Assembly (NCBI GenBank): GCA_036245805.1
Contig: BTRK01000002.1
Location: forward strand, 4,832,689-4,896,688
Direction of reading: 5' to 3'
Length of the DNA: 64,000 nucleotides
From: Pristionchus mayeri
Taxonomy: Eukaryota; Nematoda; Chromadorea; Rhabditida; Neodiplogasteridae
The position numbers were made by a program, and so were the translations under genes. Numbering within the stretch: the stretch's first letter is position 1; every line of letters starts with the position of its first letter. This document shows positions 1-11,584 of the stretch, in pieces. The notes under the pieces are model-generated. The model searched no databases. It saw nothing but the letters and a program-made list of their open reading frames with translations, and was not told where the DNA came from.

Positions 1-754
1 GGGGGGATGAAAGTTCATTTCCGTGGCAGATCTATTTTACGATCTAACTCACCCTTTCACTGTGTCTCATTATCGACTCTAGAGTCGGTTGATGAAAAGT
101 CATCCCTAATTTTGAAAATAGTGGGCCAAATATATTATCGATATTGCGAAACATATTTGAAATCTTCGATATCACCGAAAGTTTGAGAAAATAAGAAAGA
201 AACGATCGTTAATGGCCGCTGAAACATAGTTAAAACGATATCTAATCAAACGAGAAACAGAATTGGTTCTTCTGCTTTGATTTTTACACGCTTTAAAAGG
301 CATTGAAATGGCTTAAAAACATCAGTTCGGCCCATTCAAATTAGAACTCCTCAGAGGAGAGTTATGCTATCGATATGGCGTTTGTGCAGAAAATTACCTA
401 AATACTTTCTCCACAATTTGTAGTTCTTCGATTTTCCGATTTCGATCTCATTCGGCAACAGCATTAAAAAATACCACAAAATCAGCCAAAAACAGCTGTT
501 TTTGGCACTTCAGAGAGAACTCCTCGAAGGAGAGTGAAGCTATCGACATGGCGTTTGTCCACAAAGTTGCATAAAGACTTTTCGCACATTCTGTAGTTTT
601 TCGATTTTTCGATTTCGGACTCGTTTAGTAGCAGCGCGCACAAATAGACGAAAAAACTGCTTTCGACGCCGCTTCTTCCTCTCGTTAATCCGGGAATGAG
701 GGGGATTGGATCTGCCACGCAAATGAGCTTTTTTCCCCTCCCTGACACGCTGTG
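1..754. mobile_element. TIR element (left-arm copy, cut by window edge)
   Basis: Mirror copy of the 768-bp element at 34678-35445. About 14 bp of one end lie outside the window. It contains two related internal blocks, each with a gagttctct/gaggagttct-like motif and a tatcgayatggcgtttgt motif, suggesting an internal duplication. No transposase is visible. Confidence 0.7.
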
Positions 755-924
755 GGTAATCATCGAATGCAGCTGGACGACCGACTTTGTTTCTTTTCAC
801 ACGGGATGACTGATTTCGAAAGCATATCGCTCTGCCCTGCAGATTTCTCATTTTTGTGAACAATAGGGCGGAGACTTACCTCATCGAGCCCTAAGGCAAA
901 GATGAGAACTAATGAAATCAACAT
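755..924 (-). pseudogene. 5' exons of PAN-like secreted protein (gene A copy)
   Basis: Mirror of the first exons of gene A. Exon 1 (880-924) encodes a 15-residue signal-peptide start, MLISLVLIF..., ending at a GTAAGT donor. Exon 2 (755-836) encodes GRAICFRNQSS...KVGRPAAFDDY and is cut by the transposon that begins at 754. The remaining exons, if present, lie beyond the window start. The duplicate therefore inherited an already interrupted gene. Confidence 0.75.
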
Positions 925-1384
925 GTACTGCAGTCAATGATGGGGTACAGTCAGAAGAAAGAAGAATGCGGTTTTCTCTGGATGAGGGATAGAGAATGAG
1001 AGGGGGGCTGACTCCTCTCCGCTTTATGGGGGCAATATCCTCCCTGACACTGACGACTCTACGAGCCCACCCCCGTGGATACGGGAAAGGTCTCCTTGGA
1101 GGGGAAGAACGTAAAAGGAGGAAGATGAGGCCTCGAGCAACGTGTCCTTCCCGACTATACGATTTCATTGAAACAGAGAGACTTCAGAGAGACTGTCATT
1201 GAAGCAAAGAGGTTTCATTGGAACTGAGAGACTAAGGGATGAGAGAGTGGAAAATCAAAGATGTAAACGTTGCAGGGTTTTACTTCCTTCATCGAACATA
1301 CTCAAAACGAATATATGCTTATCATGATAAGCTATACTGGATATGAGACGATGTGTAAACCTATGACTCTATGACTAAATGGGG
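925..1384. other. Intergenic, no gene seen
   Basis: This stretch lies between the gene A fragment and a foldback element. The open frames on both strands are low-complexity or antisense and lack splice or domain support. The segment 1240-1380 is plain AT-rich sequence. The same bases occur in mirror at 34048-34507, where they form the 5' flank of gene A and must hold any promoter it shares with the divergent Srh gene. Confidence 0.5.
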
Positions 1385-1765
1385 TAAATCAGTTATTTTG
1401 GGAAATTTGCGCAACGACCATTTGCGAAACGGAGCGCAGTTCGATGGGAAGTTGACCTAGCAACTTGGGAGTTGTTTTATTGTAACCAGTGTGTGAAATA
1501 CAGTAGTTACTGAAGTACTGGAATATCGATTGGTTACAGTACTCTGTGGTTGTCTAATCATTATTTTCTGCTCAAATTCTTATTTTTGGACCATGAACCC
1601 CCGATCGCTGGTGACGAGTGAAACTCATGATCGCCTATCAACAAGATTTATATATGTAATTGTAGGGGAGCATACAATGGTTACAATGAAATAACGCCCA
1701 TTTTGCTAGCTCAAATTCCGATCGAACGGCGTTCCGTTACGCAAATGTCCGCCCCCCGGAAAATC
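1385..1765. mobile_element. Foldback MITE
   Basis: Imperfect inverted repeat: 1419-1492 pairs with 1678-1751, with catttgcg, ttcgat and ttgtaacca blocks on both sides. It is related to the inverted repeat at 50832-51107, which shares caacttgggagtt and gtaacca. No coding capacity. The mirror copy is at about 33667-34047. Confidence 0.7.
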
Positions 1766-2014
1766 GGTTCAATATCAAAAGCGCTCTCACTATTTTACAA
1801 TTCTTACCATAAACATGTAAACTCTTTCTGTGGAACGTCAATACTCCAATATGGTTCATGATCCCCCTTTAACGGTCTTATTTAATTCTTGCGAAATCTC
1901 TGTAATGACAATAATTTGTACCTTATTGTTAGTCGTTAGTTTTGTAGCGCACAGGGGAATGCTCAAATGGCAATACATTCATTACTTATCGTTAAGAAAT
2001 ATTGTTCCCATTCG

Positions 2015-4825
2015 ATGTCGGCAATCTTTATATCTCGAGAAAAAGAGAAGAAAATCTTCCTCTATCTCACCCTTACTTTCTGCTGTTCTATGATATTCCA
2101 TTCCATCGCTTTTTTCTTGCTTATCACACGAACTCCGAAAAATCAGATCGTCGTCCGGAATTATCTCATCGCTATACAGGTAATTTTGCGTAATTAAACG
2201 AATATCACGCCTCTTACGAGAGAATCGAGCTAGAATCACCATTATAGGGAATGGGATGGAAATCGTGAAATGTGTTGTTCCCGGTTTTGGTCATCCCAAG
2301 GCATGCCTAAGTGCCCCCCAAAGTCTCAATTTGCATACTTCATTTTGGAGCCCCCTACACCGGGTCGGCTGCTGGCTGCATCTACTTTGACAGCGAATTT
2401 AACGATTCAAGTGATAAATGGACGACAATTTCCCTCTGAGTAACCCCCGCTCATTTTTCGAGCTCTATCGATCCTTGTAAACCATTTCCCATGAAAGTGA
2501 TTTTTAACGGTGCTACATTTATTGTCGATTTTCTCAAAAATGTAGGTAAAGGAGCAAACAAAATTTTCACAGTGGATGCAACTCATCAAGAGCTTTCGAA
2601 TAAGTGGCTTGTGGAAAAATACGGACACTAAGGCACCAGTTTTGTCTAAATTAACTTTCCCTAATCATTTGAACATTATTTTCAACAGGAAAAATGAGAG
2701 AGTGCAATCATTTCTGATCTCACTCAGCGAAGAGTGCGGTGTGATAGGAAATTATCCTGTTTAAAATAAAGTTCAAATGATTAGGAAAAGTTAATTTAGA
2801 TAAAAGTTGTGTCTTAGTGTTCGTATTTTTTCCACAAGCCACTTATTCGAAAGCTCTTGATGAGCTGCATCCACTGTGAAAATTGTGTTTGCCCCTTTGC
2901 CTACATTTTTGAGAAAATTAACAATAAATGTAGCACAAAAAAATCACTTTCATGGAAAATGGTTTACAAGGATCGATAGAGCTCGAAAAATGAGCGGGGG
3001 TCACTCAGAGGGAAATTTTCGTCCATCTATCACTTGAATCGTTAAATTCGCTGCCAAAGTAGATGCATCCGAGAGCCGACCTTGTGTAGGGGACTCGAAA
3101 ATGAATTAAGCACATTGACACTTCGGGGGTCACTTAGGCATGCCTTGGGATTACCAAATCCGGTAAGAACCCATTTCACGATTTCCCTCCCATTCCCTGG
3201 ATCAGGTCGATTCTCTCGTGAGAGGCGTGATATCGTTAATTCTTCACTATTTCTATTATCCTCTAAACTTCAAATTATGCGCAGTGTTCGAGGTTCCTTA
3301 CAACAACAAAGTTGTAAAATGTTGAAAAGTAATGTTGTGAAAATTTCCCGAATTACAGATAGTGATTGCGGTCAACGACGTTCATCTCGACGTTGGCTTG
3401 CACGGTATTCCTCTGTTTCCGGCAATTGCCGGATATGGAAATGGCATTCTTCTGAGATTGGGCGTCTCAGTGAAAACTGGATTGGTAAGATCTAGAGTTC
3501 GAGAAAAGATATAACGATCTCATAATTATTTGAACTTTCTCTCTCTCTCTCACTCTCTCTCTCTCTCAGGGTTGAAAAGAAATAGTACAATGAACGTGAT
3601 GGTAAGCAATATTTCAGGTCATTATCTTTATAATATCCACTCACGTCGGTGTAACTACAATACTGTGTATTGCACACCGGCATCAGACCATATTACCGAC
3701 TGGAAATCATTTCAAATTCAAGAAAGTATGGGGGATATAGTTTTTTTAATGTAAATTGTATTTACTTTTCAGCGATCGTTTAACATTGTCTTGTCGGTTA
3801 TAGCAGTTGTCCTGTCTCTCCCTCCAATCTACTGGGGCTCCAACATTCATGACGATAAGACCAATGAACGCCTTCTTATGAGTGTAATTAGTTCATCAAT
3901 AGACAATTGAAACAATCAATAACAATACAATTTGAGAAACACACATAACTATAGTTTTACAAATACTTGTATAAACATTCAGGACAGGCGATGTCTCGGT
4001 TGGGTTCGGGAGCGTGGTTTTTACTACTTTGAACAACGAACATCGGATGCAGTTGTATTCGTGTCTATATGTTTACTGGGAAGTTTACAATTACATATTT
4101 GATTCTACAAACATCTTTCTTTAAGATACTAGTGTCACTTACTGTTTTGGGGATGATTTTGTTCTACCATACGTTCAGTACTCTTCGAAATGATGTAAAG
4201 TATTCATCGCATTTAAGAAATATGAAACACTAAATTAATAATTTTCAGACCACGAAAAGAAGCAAGAAAGCGATCAAAATAATCTCCATTTCGCTAAGAA
4301 ATTTGTTTTGCCAGGTATATGCCTCTCGTAACTCGAGTTTATAGAGAGTAATCGTATATTATTTTCTTTCATTTTGTCCAGTAGAGTTAGAAGTGACCTC
4401 AGGATTCTTAGAAATAAATTACTCTGCATTCTTTGATCGTTACAGATTGCAATTCCTATTTGTATTTTCGCTGTACCCTGTTTTGGATTGCTTTCTGGAG
4501 TCATCATTGAGGATTTACTCAGTTTTGGTAAGATTTCAACAAATATTTAAGTTTTGTTAAACGGTAGGGAGTATATTTGCATTGTACTATATGCAGAAAT
4601 CCTGCTTATTTTCTATCTCATTCTTCCGCTGCACTCAATCGGGCACAATATCATTCTACTTTCCATTAATCCATCCTACCGGAAGCTACTTGTATCACCT
4701 TTTCGAAAATGTTTGCGCCTCCAGCAGGTTGTCAAATAATTATGATAATTTGAAAAATTATATTTCATAAATTCAATTTGCAGGCCTCTGTGGCACCACA
4801 TTCACAACAATATACAATATCATGA
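2015..4825 (+). CDS. Srh-like serpentine chemoreceptor (left copy)
   Basis: Seven-transmembrane receptor of the nematode Str/Srh superfamily, expected in the membrane of chemosensory neurons. Exons with consistent phase: 2015-2179, 3359-3484, 3618-3725, 3773-3883, 3983-4060, 4126-4194, 4249-4314, 4446-4527, 4597-4727, 4784-4825. They encode about 325 residues, the usual Srh length. Exon 1 ends TM1 with the RTPKNQ motif (family: TPk-M). Exon 2 carries LFPAIAGYGNG, matching the Srh P-x-x-x-G loop. Exon 3 ends TM3 with an HRHQ motif in the fenR position. A late exon has a proline-rich TM6, and the last full exon has NPSYRKLL, the typical PYR-like end of TM7. No stop or frameshift was found. Intron 1 is 1179 nt because a foldback element sits in it. 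The class is inferred from motifs; another Str-superfamily class is possible. Confidence 0.8.
2198..3235. mobile_element. 1-kb palindromic element flanked by TTAA
   Basis: Two arms of about 480 bp (to about 2689, and from about 2771) pair as an inverted repeat around a short AT-rich loop. Termini are acgaatatcacgcc and its near complement. TTAA lies just outside each end (2194-2197 and 3236-3239), as expected for an insertion duplicating TTAA. It sits wholly inside intron 1 of the Srh gene. A diverged relative appears near 51340-51430. No transposase is present. Confidence 0.75.
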
Positions 4826-5614
4826 TTGCAACTCTATACAATATCATGATTGCTGCATATCATAATAATTTTAACTACCATGAATATATTTAGATAATGC
4901 TTCTGCATTAAAAAAAAATAAATTTCCAATTTTTTTCCACAGTTATTTTACAAAATGCAACTTCCATTTTGCTATAATTGTTGTGGTTACTAAAAATTCA
5001 TTTAAAAAACTACATTTTTACAATTACTATCGATGCATACAATCTTGGTTATACGAAAACGACTTACTAATGTCAGATAAAAATGAACATAAATCGTCAT
5101 ATCTCAAAGATACTAGATAATTATACTACACTGCTCAACCAATCACAATTAAGTGCTCTGCCCAAAGCTCGTTATTTTCATGCTAGAATAACGAGCTTTG
5201 GGCAGAGCATAATCAATTGTGACTGATTTCGAGCATGATAAATGTTATGCGTCAACAAACTTCGTTTGTCTAGCATAATATATTATTAATCATTTACAAA
5301 AAAAAATCTATTCAACTATATTCTCCGGAAATCTCGAGTCGAGAAGATGAGTAAAATTGTTCGCTATTCGTTCGAAAATTGGCTCGATTAATTGACGGCC
5401 TGGGAAGAAATGATTATCAGTACTACCCATTGTTATAAGATCTTGCATTATTCCACAATTGCTTAGCTCAATACGAGAAGTTGTTTAGAAAATATTCATA
5501 CAGCCAAATGAAAAGAGTACCAAGAACATTGAAATGTCTTGATCGATCGAAATAGCTGAGCTTCTGTGGATTTAATACCTTCAATTTTATGTAAAAAATT
5601 GTTTTTGAACTCTA
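4826..5614. other. Intergenic with one strong hairpin
   Basis: AT-rich 3' flank of the Srh gene. A near-perfect hairpin spans about 5142-5220: aagctcgttatt on one side and aataacgagctt on the other, with about a 10-nt loop and extended pairing through gctctgccc. The mirror is at about 30211-30290. No gene seen. Confidence 0.6.
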
Positions 5615-6428
5615 TTAGGGTGTCCCGAAAGTTCGTGCACTATTTTTACTTATTTTTTTCCTTTCGAACTATAATGCACCATATCAAATAAAGTTTTGTG
5701 TTTTGTACATGTGCAGGTTTACTAACAGATTCCGCTATCATACTCTGAAAATACTATCGAATTACGCTGAAATTACCTGAAAAGTCGATTTTCGTTCATG
5801 TCGTTTTAAAATTTCTAACACAAATTAAGACTATTGTGTGAGACCCGGATTGAAACCAATGAAGGAGATGGGTGTGCAGTTATTTTTAAAATAGTCATTC
5901 AACAACTATCTTTAGTGATAGCTGAAGTAGTGCAAAACTTTCAACTTTCATTAATTTTAAAAATGTCGTTTTTTTAATTATTAAATTTTGTAATCTTTCT
6001 TCGAACGACAAGCCACTCAAAAAATAATAGTTCTTAGTTTTAGTTTAATAGCAATCGTTTAGATCCATGTTTGGAATGAAATTCTCAACTTTTTAAAATT
6101 TTGTGTGGAAAATCACGAGTTTCGTTAAAATTCTGCAATGCAATATGGGGCAGCGGGATGTTGGGAAACCTGCTTAGAATGAACTACTAACTCACAGGAG
6201 CGGATAATCTGGTTTATATCTCTTCAGATGAGAGAACTGTAAATGGGGTGTTTCTATATAGATCAGGATTAATTATATTATTTTTGCGAAAACGCAAGGA
6301 TTTTGAGCCCTAAAGTATGTAAACGGAAGAACAGTGGATGAACTATCCAGCGCCGATTACTACCCCCTTGCAAGTTTGATAACATTTGAAAAACAAAAAG
6401 TAGTGCACGAACTTTCGGGACACCCTAA
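5615..6428. mobile_element. Mariner-type MITE, 814 bp
   Basis: Terminal inverted repeats begin ttagggtgtcccgaaagttc and include the following gtgcacta. A TA dinucleotide flanks each side (5613-5614, 6429-6430), the Tc1/mariner target duplication. No transposase frame survives. A full mirror copy is at 29003-29816 and a 5'-truncated direct copy at 25180-25600. Confidence 0.85.
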
Positions 6429-6756
6429 TAATAGTTATATAAATTATCATATTATTTCATGCTGACCGTAAAATTGCCGTCTTCGTTAAGAAAAGGCTGC
6501 TCAATATCGAAAATGACGCATTTTGAGCACCGTTCAGCCAGCTACAACGTACGTTCATTAGATTTCAAATACTATGTGAAGAGGCACTAAGCCTGATGAT
6601 AAGAACCCTCGCGTAATATTTTCGCAGAAAACTTCAGTATACACACGTATACTTTTTAAAAAATGCTGAAAAGTATGATAATATTGTTGGTAAGGGCATC
6701 ATTTGACGGTGATCATCCGGGGTAGCGCCGTCTATCAAAGATCACCTTTCTCCTTC

Positions 6757-7296
6757 TTAATAGCAGCGTCGAACTTCTTATGCGCGGCTGCATAGTCAGG
6801 ACAGAAGCGATCTTTCACGGTGTTCACGAGCGGTTCGCATTCTGCAAATTACTAAAGCATTTTCTCTTGATTATAATTCCTAAAAATTCATGTAGAAAAT
6901 TCAGTTTATAATAATTTCCATATGTTGAAACACTCCGTTTCCGCATTTCCTAGATATTGTGAAAAAAATGATCTTGCTAATTGAAAAACTCACGAGAGAT
7001 CACTCTCGATTGTAGCTTTCCATAGATTGTCCGAAAGTGCTGCTGGACGAGACCTGTAGTTCGTAATTAGAGTCACGGTCTATCTTTAGAGAGATTTTAA
7101 AATGAAGAAAAAATGTGGAAAGTTAGAACTCTTGCAGAGCGCCGCAACGACTATTTTTGAAATTTCTGTAGGAAATAAATTGTCGACCGGAATAAATATC
7201 CCAGACCTCCGAGATTCGCAGCATAGCTGTTGCCCATGATGAGGAAGTGCAGGGAGCCAGTGCCTTTCTGCAGTTTTATTTTTTTACATTCCTATA
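6757..7296 (-). pseudogene. OAC SGNH fragment, inverted partial copy
   Basis: Reverse-strand remnant of the SGNH half of an OAC-type acyltransferase. The GNSYA block exon is at about 7236-7296, followed by the ISKIVVAALC exon and the start of the CEPLVNTV exon. It stops abruptly at 6757, where gatcacctttctc is joined to the middle of that exon (a deletion). It pairs as an inverted repeat with 8160-8690. Confidence 0.7.
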
Positions 7297-7499
7297 GGAA
7301 AAAATATCGTAGCGTCTGTCTGTGAGTCTGTTTGTCCGTCCGTCCGTCGGTGACGCTTTATCAAACTACCGTACCATAACAGTTAGCCTTGGGTCAGACA
7401 ATATTCCGTTGGTCAGACTTATGACTACCGTATACCGCACACCATGGCGCATTTTCCGAAATCGAAGAAAAGTTAAATGCACGCTACCGTAACCCACTA

Positions 7500-7930
7500 C
7501 ACCACACACCATGGTGTGATTTACTAAATCACAGAAACCTTCACTGCACCCTCCGCACCACCAACCACACCACACACCATGGTGTGATTTACTAAATCAC
7601 AGAAACCTTCACTGCACCCTCCGCACCACCAACCACACCACACACCATGGTGTGATTTACTAAATCACAGAAACATTCACTGCACCCTCCGCACCACCAA
7701 CCACACCACACACCATGGTGTGATTTACTAAATCACAGAAACATTCACTGCACCCTCCGCACCACCAACCACACCACGCACCATGGTGTGATTTACTAAA
7801 TCACAGAAACCTTCACTGCACCCTCCGCACCACCAACCACACCACACACCATGGTGTGATTTACTAAATCACAGAAACATTCACTGCACCCTCCGCACCA
7901 CCAACCACACCACACACCATGGTGTGTGGT
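7500..7930. repeat. 68-bp satellite at palindrome centre
   Basis: About six units with 68-bp spacing; the accatggtgtg core recurs at 7509, 7577, 7645, 7713, 7781, 7849 and 7917. Each unit contains the self-complementary cacaccatggtgtg and a gatttactaaatc palindrome. The array lies exactly between the inverted halves of the OAC fragment. The equivalent place in the right copy (about 27530-27603) has only about one unit. Confidence 0.9.
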
Positions 7931-8159
7931 GTAGTGGGTTACGGTAGCGTGCATTTAACTTTTCTGCGATTTCGGAAAATGCGCCATGGTGTGCGGTATA
8001 CGGTAGTCATAAGTCTGACCAACGGAATATTGTCTGACCCAAGGCTAACTGTTATGGTACGGTAGTTTGATAAAGCGTCACCGACGGACGGACGGACAAA
8101 CAGACTCACAGACAGACGCTACGATATTTTTTCCTATAGGAATGTAAAAAAATAAAACT

Positions 8160-9560
8160 GCAGAAAGGCACTGGCTCCCTGCACTTCCTCATCATGGGCA
8201 ACAGCTATGCTGCGAATCTCGGAGGTCTGGGATATTTATTCCGGCGACAATTTATTTCCTACAGAAATTTCAAAAATAGTCGTTGCGGCGCTCTGCAAGA
8301 GTTCTAACTTTCCACATTTTTTCTTCATTTTAAAATCTCTCTAAAGATAGACCGTGACTCTAATTACGAACTACAGGTCTCGTCCAGCAGCACTTTCGGA
8401 CAAACCAAGGAAAGCTACAATCGAGAGTGATCTCTCGTGAGTTTTTCAATTAGCAAGATCATTTTTTTCACAATATCTAGGAAATGCGGAAACGGAGTGT
8501 TTCAACATATGGAAATTATTATAAACTGAATTTTCCACATGAATTTTTAGGAATTATAATCAAGAGAAAATGCTTTAGTAATTTGCAGAATGCGAACCGC
8601 TCGTGAACACCGTGAAAGATCGCTTCTGTCCTGACTATGCAGCCGCGCATAAGAAGTTCGACGCTGCTATTAAGAAGGAGCGACCGGACATACTGTTTCT
8701 AGTTGCCAGGCATGTGATGTTTGCATTGACAATTGAGGTGTGAGTAGATAAACATTTTTGGTCGTTTACAATATAATTCAATGAGTGATTATGCTAAAAG
8801 TCTGCGAAAAATCACATCTTGGACTATCATCAGAGAAAAGCAAGTACAATGAACTACATGTCGTTCTAGATACATCAACCCTAACGAAGCCGTCAGACGG
8901 CCAATCGAAACTGATGCAATCTTCCAATTTATGAGAAATCGTCTCAAATTTTTCGAGAGGCACGTCACGAGAAAGGTTTGGTTTCCTTCGATATTTATTT
9001 CCTTCACTAGCTCTTACGAGAAAAATACTGGGCTTGTTAGGTAGTATTTCAGTGTATGAATGAAAATGCATTACGAATGTGCAGACTTCAGATTTTCATT
9101 CTCACTTCTATCCCTCGAAATACGCCTGCAAAAATTCTCGAGAAAGCGAGGAGGAGGAAGGGACTGCCGATGATGCCATATATGCCCGTGAGTAGAGTTC
9201 GTAATTCGGGTCACCGTCTCTTCATTTTACACAGTCTCTCGACCGGTTGAACGGCGAGGGAGTGTATAGAATGAAGAGACGGTTTTACCCGTGAATCATC
9301 ATCCAATATAGTTTGCACATTGCGAACGAAGATCGCACGAGGCTCATCGTCGCCGTTAAACGCATGTGGTGTTCAAAATCACTGCAAAAAATGGATCTTT
9401 GCATACTTTACAACATGATCATCGACAAAAATCCGATATTGTTTTGATTTTTAACATCACAATATACCAAATATGCAATCAACACTTTAGGAAGGCGTGG
9501 AAGCGGATGGAAAGCCGATGAAGGAGCGGGTGAGAAAGGTGATCTTTGATAGACGGCGCT
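8160..9560 (+). pseudogene. SGNH half of OAC-type acyltransferase (left copy)
   Basis: Nematode OAC proteins join an acyltransferase-3 membrane domain to a C-terminal SGNH hydrolase-like domain. Only the SGNH part is here. Exons in order: KGTGSLHFLIMGNSYA (from 8164; block I GNSYA), an ISKIVVAALC exon after 8264, CEPLVNTV...PDILFLVAR (about 8589-8741, the C-P-L and kPDi-f motifs), RYINPNEAVRRP...FFERHVTRK (about 8870-8980), IFILTSIPRN...PYMP (about 9092-9189), EGVEADGKPMKER (9492-9530), then VIFDRRRYPG. A hairpin MITE lies in the intron after the PYMP donor. No start exon or transmembrane exons precede it, so it is a detached 3' half, probably not functional unless it splices to upstream sequence. 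Confidence 0.7.
9195..9297. mobile_element. Hairpin MITE family 2
   Basis: Palindrome of about 100 bp with ends gagttcgtaattcgggtcac and centre ctcgaccggttgaacggcgag. Both stems carry a gtctcttcatt/aatgaagagac block. Starts only 5 bp after a splice donor in the OAC fragment. Other members: 16498-16605, 26161-26262, 28341-28443, 47590-47694. Confidence 0.8.
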
Positions 9561-9569
9561 ACCCCGGAT

Positions 9570-10310
9570 GATCAAGCAAACTAAGCATTTGAGAGTGAGC
9601 GTGTAGCAACGGAAGTGGACACAATGAGGAATGATTTCCGTACGATATCAACGAAGGAGCGAGTTTATCCGATCGCTTGAACATTAATCGGGGCGGCTAA
9701 ATTAAGAACGACGCCATAGTGAGCATGCTCAAATGAGCGAAAAAAAACTGTTTAAAAGAACTGTTTCTCTGAAAACTTTCAAATCGTGGCCTCGTCTTTA
9801 TCACACTATGTGGACTACGCTACACATTAGACATAGTAGTCCAATTGAAATTTGTAGTGCGTAACATTGTGCAAACCAAATCGACTGTACGGGAACAGGG
9901 TTTCACTTTTCTCTTAGAAGATTTTCTAAAACCACATCTACAACCGGGTAGTGTCTTCGGAATCTTGGCAATGGGATGAAATTTATATTGTAAATTACAA
10001 AATTCCGCGCAAATTCACTTCGAAAATAACTTTAGATATGAGACTTTCAAATTGTGAGAATGTGAGATTACGCAATTAATTGTAATTGGATGAAAAAACG
10101 CATTTCAAAGATATACTGCAAAATTGAGTTTTTTCATTGCTTGTTTGTATGTGTTACTTTCTCGATTTTATTTAAATTTAAGAAGCTTCGCAAAAAAAAT
10201 CATAACATCGCTTGTTGCCCCTCACTATAGAAAATATCCTGATTATCTGTCATAACTATGCACAGACAAGCATGAATTGATCTTTCAGCGAATTAATTCA
10301 TGAAGGGAAT
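9570..10310. repeat. Direct repeat copy 1 (pairs with 17735-18260)
   Basis: A diverged direct repeat. Shared blocks include catttgagagygag, aagtggacacaatg, aactttcaartcgtggcc, cacatctacarccggg and tctcgattttatttaaattta in the same order. The two copies flank the region holding the receptor fragment and the 4-TM genes. No coding sequence recognised in it. Confidence 0.7.
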
Positions 10311-10549
10311 TAATTTAATTAATTTATGATGATAATTGGCGGAAGTTATTAGCATTTATCCAGTGACGATGGTCCTGCTTTTCATTGAGTTCATGGATGA
10401 GCAGATTAATTGAGTGTACTTGAATATTGTGCACTCGTGTCCTCAAATGCATGAAACTCGATGAAGTTGATTGTTATCTTAACATACTACTAATTTATTC
10501 CCTTGAAGATCGTCTATTCACTGATGACTACTGAAGGTCAGTGAACATC

Positions 10550-10865
10550 AGTGATGTACTCTTCCTACCGTACCCCAGTAGTGATGGAATTTTATTTCGA
10601 TAATCTCGTTAAAAATAATGCGTCACAATTCGTATGCAGCCATCGACTGTCACGTTTGTCCAATATCGTGAGTGCAAAGGGGGCGGAGCCAAAGCGTCCT
10701 CTCGCAACTAACTAATTTCTGCCCCCGCATTTCTAGAGAGTACTAGTAAGGGACGAGCGAGATGGAACACCCGTGCACTATAATTATATCAGGGCCTTTT
10801 CTAAGACCCAGAGACCAATTTTTGGGGACCTTCCGGCTTGGAAGGTCAATGTCTCACCAATAGTA
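10550..10865. repeat. Direct repeat copy (pairs with 11585-11885)
   Basis: About 300 bp repeated with roughly four-fifths identity by eye. Shared blocks: cctaccgtacc, aatctcgttaaaaa, gagtgcaaagg, gggcggagcc, taagacccagagaccaattt and ccggcttggaaggtcaa. The pair brackets a serpentine-receptor fragment. The end contains a small hairpin, gaccttccggcttggaaggtc. Confidence 0.75.
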
Positions 10866-11143
10866 GATTACCAGAACGCACTAGCGAGACTCGCCGAGAG
10901 CGTGGGGCTGGCTGGTGAGTTAGCATTGTGCGGACTCTCCTTTTTGGGCACTTGGTTGGATGCTCACCGTCGGATAATGCATGCTTTCGTCAGATGTGAA
11001 CGCACTGAGAAAGATATCTATTTGCGGCAACACAGCTTAGTTATTTCGGTCGTGTATGACAAGCATACGTCGTATTACTGAGAACGTTGAATTGAAAGGC
11101 GCATCTGAACGGTCGCTTTATTTCGAAATTAAATATATTCCAG

Positions 11144-11543
11144 CGGACCCGGCTCGTTTTCGGCGGAATCTACGTGGTCTACATCGTCGTGAGCATACCG
11201 CTCAATGTGCTAGCACTTTTTTTGGCATTTATAAATAAAAAGGTGAGCAAGGAACAAATCTCGGCATATCTCATCACCCCTTTGCTGCAGAGAGGGAAAA
11301 ATTGCAAATTATAGTTGTTGACTTATTATGCTGGAATAATTTCCAAGAGAAAAATGAAACATGTTGATCTTTGCTCCATTCACAGATGATCTCCCAGCAG
11401 CGGTTGCTGCACCAGAACCGGACACTAGTGCTGTACGGTGCTTGCTCCACAGTCGCCCACTTCCTCTGTGCCATTCATCAGATCTACTGGGCATGGGCCT
11501 ACTTCACCCGCAATGAGTATCACCAGGATATAAGATATCAAAG
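11144..11543 (+). pseudogene. Serpentine receptor fragment (two exons)
   Basis: Exon 11144-11242 (33 codons) encodes one transmembrane helix, FGGIYVVYIVVSIPLNVLAL, ending FINKK at a GTGAGC donor. Exon 11386-11543 encodes RTLVLYGACSTVAHFLCAI..., a second helix and loop, ending at a GTCGGT donor. The arrangement (TM1, short basic loop, TM2) resembles nematode chemoreceptors. A 300-bp repeat begins about 40 bp after the second exon, and no further convincing exons follow except a possible hydrophobic one near 11940-12027. Most likely a fragment truncated by repeat activity. Confidence 0.5.
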
Positions 11544-11584
11544 GTCGGTCGATGACTTATATTCGTGATCATCCACTCTAACAT

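Larger units (their letters stand above)
1..6752. repeat. Left arm of large inverted duplication
   Basis: This arm is the reverse complement of 28679-35431; position x pairs with about 35432-x, sliding by only 1-2 bp over the arm. I saw only a handful of single-base differences (near 3294, 5602, 5785 and 6081) and a small indel near 3740. It carries a split PAN-like gene fragment, two foldback elements, an Srh receptor and a mariner MITE. The window begins inside the arm, so its true outer end is not visible. At 6752 the pairing breaks because about 850 bp present in the right copy are missing here. Confidence 0.95.

Noticed and set aside
540..863. Arginine-rich 107-codon frame (also at 34569-34892)
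   Set aside because: Only the first part is a true exon; the basic tail is read-through into the inserted transposon.
3570..3601. Extra Srh exon after the ct-repeat
   Set aside because: It has splice-like ends but the wrong phase. Skipping it joins 3484 to 3618 in frame and gives a normal Srh sequence.
7366..7575. Glycine-cysteine-rich frame over the satellite
   Set aside because: Produced by the 68-bp tandem repeat and not supported elsewhere.
8778..9071. 97-codon minus-strand frame, also at 26385 and 27925
   Set aside because: It is repeated only because the SGNH segment is duplicated. The opposite strand carries spliced exons with clear SGNH motifs.
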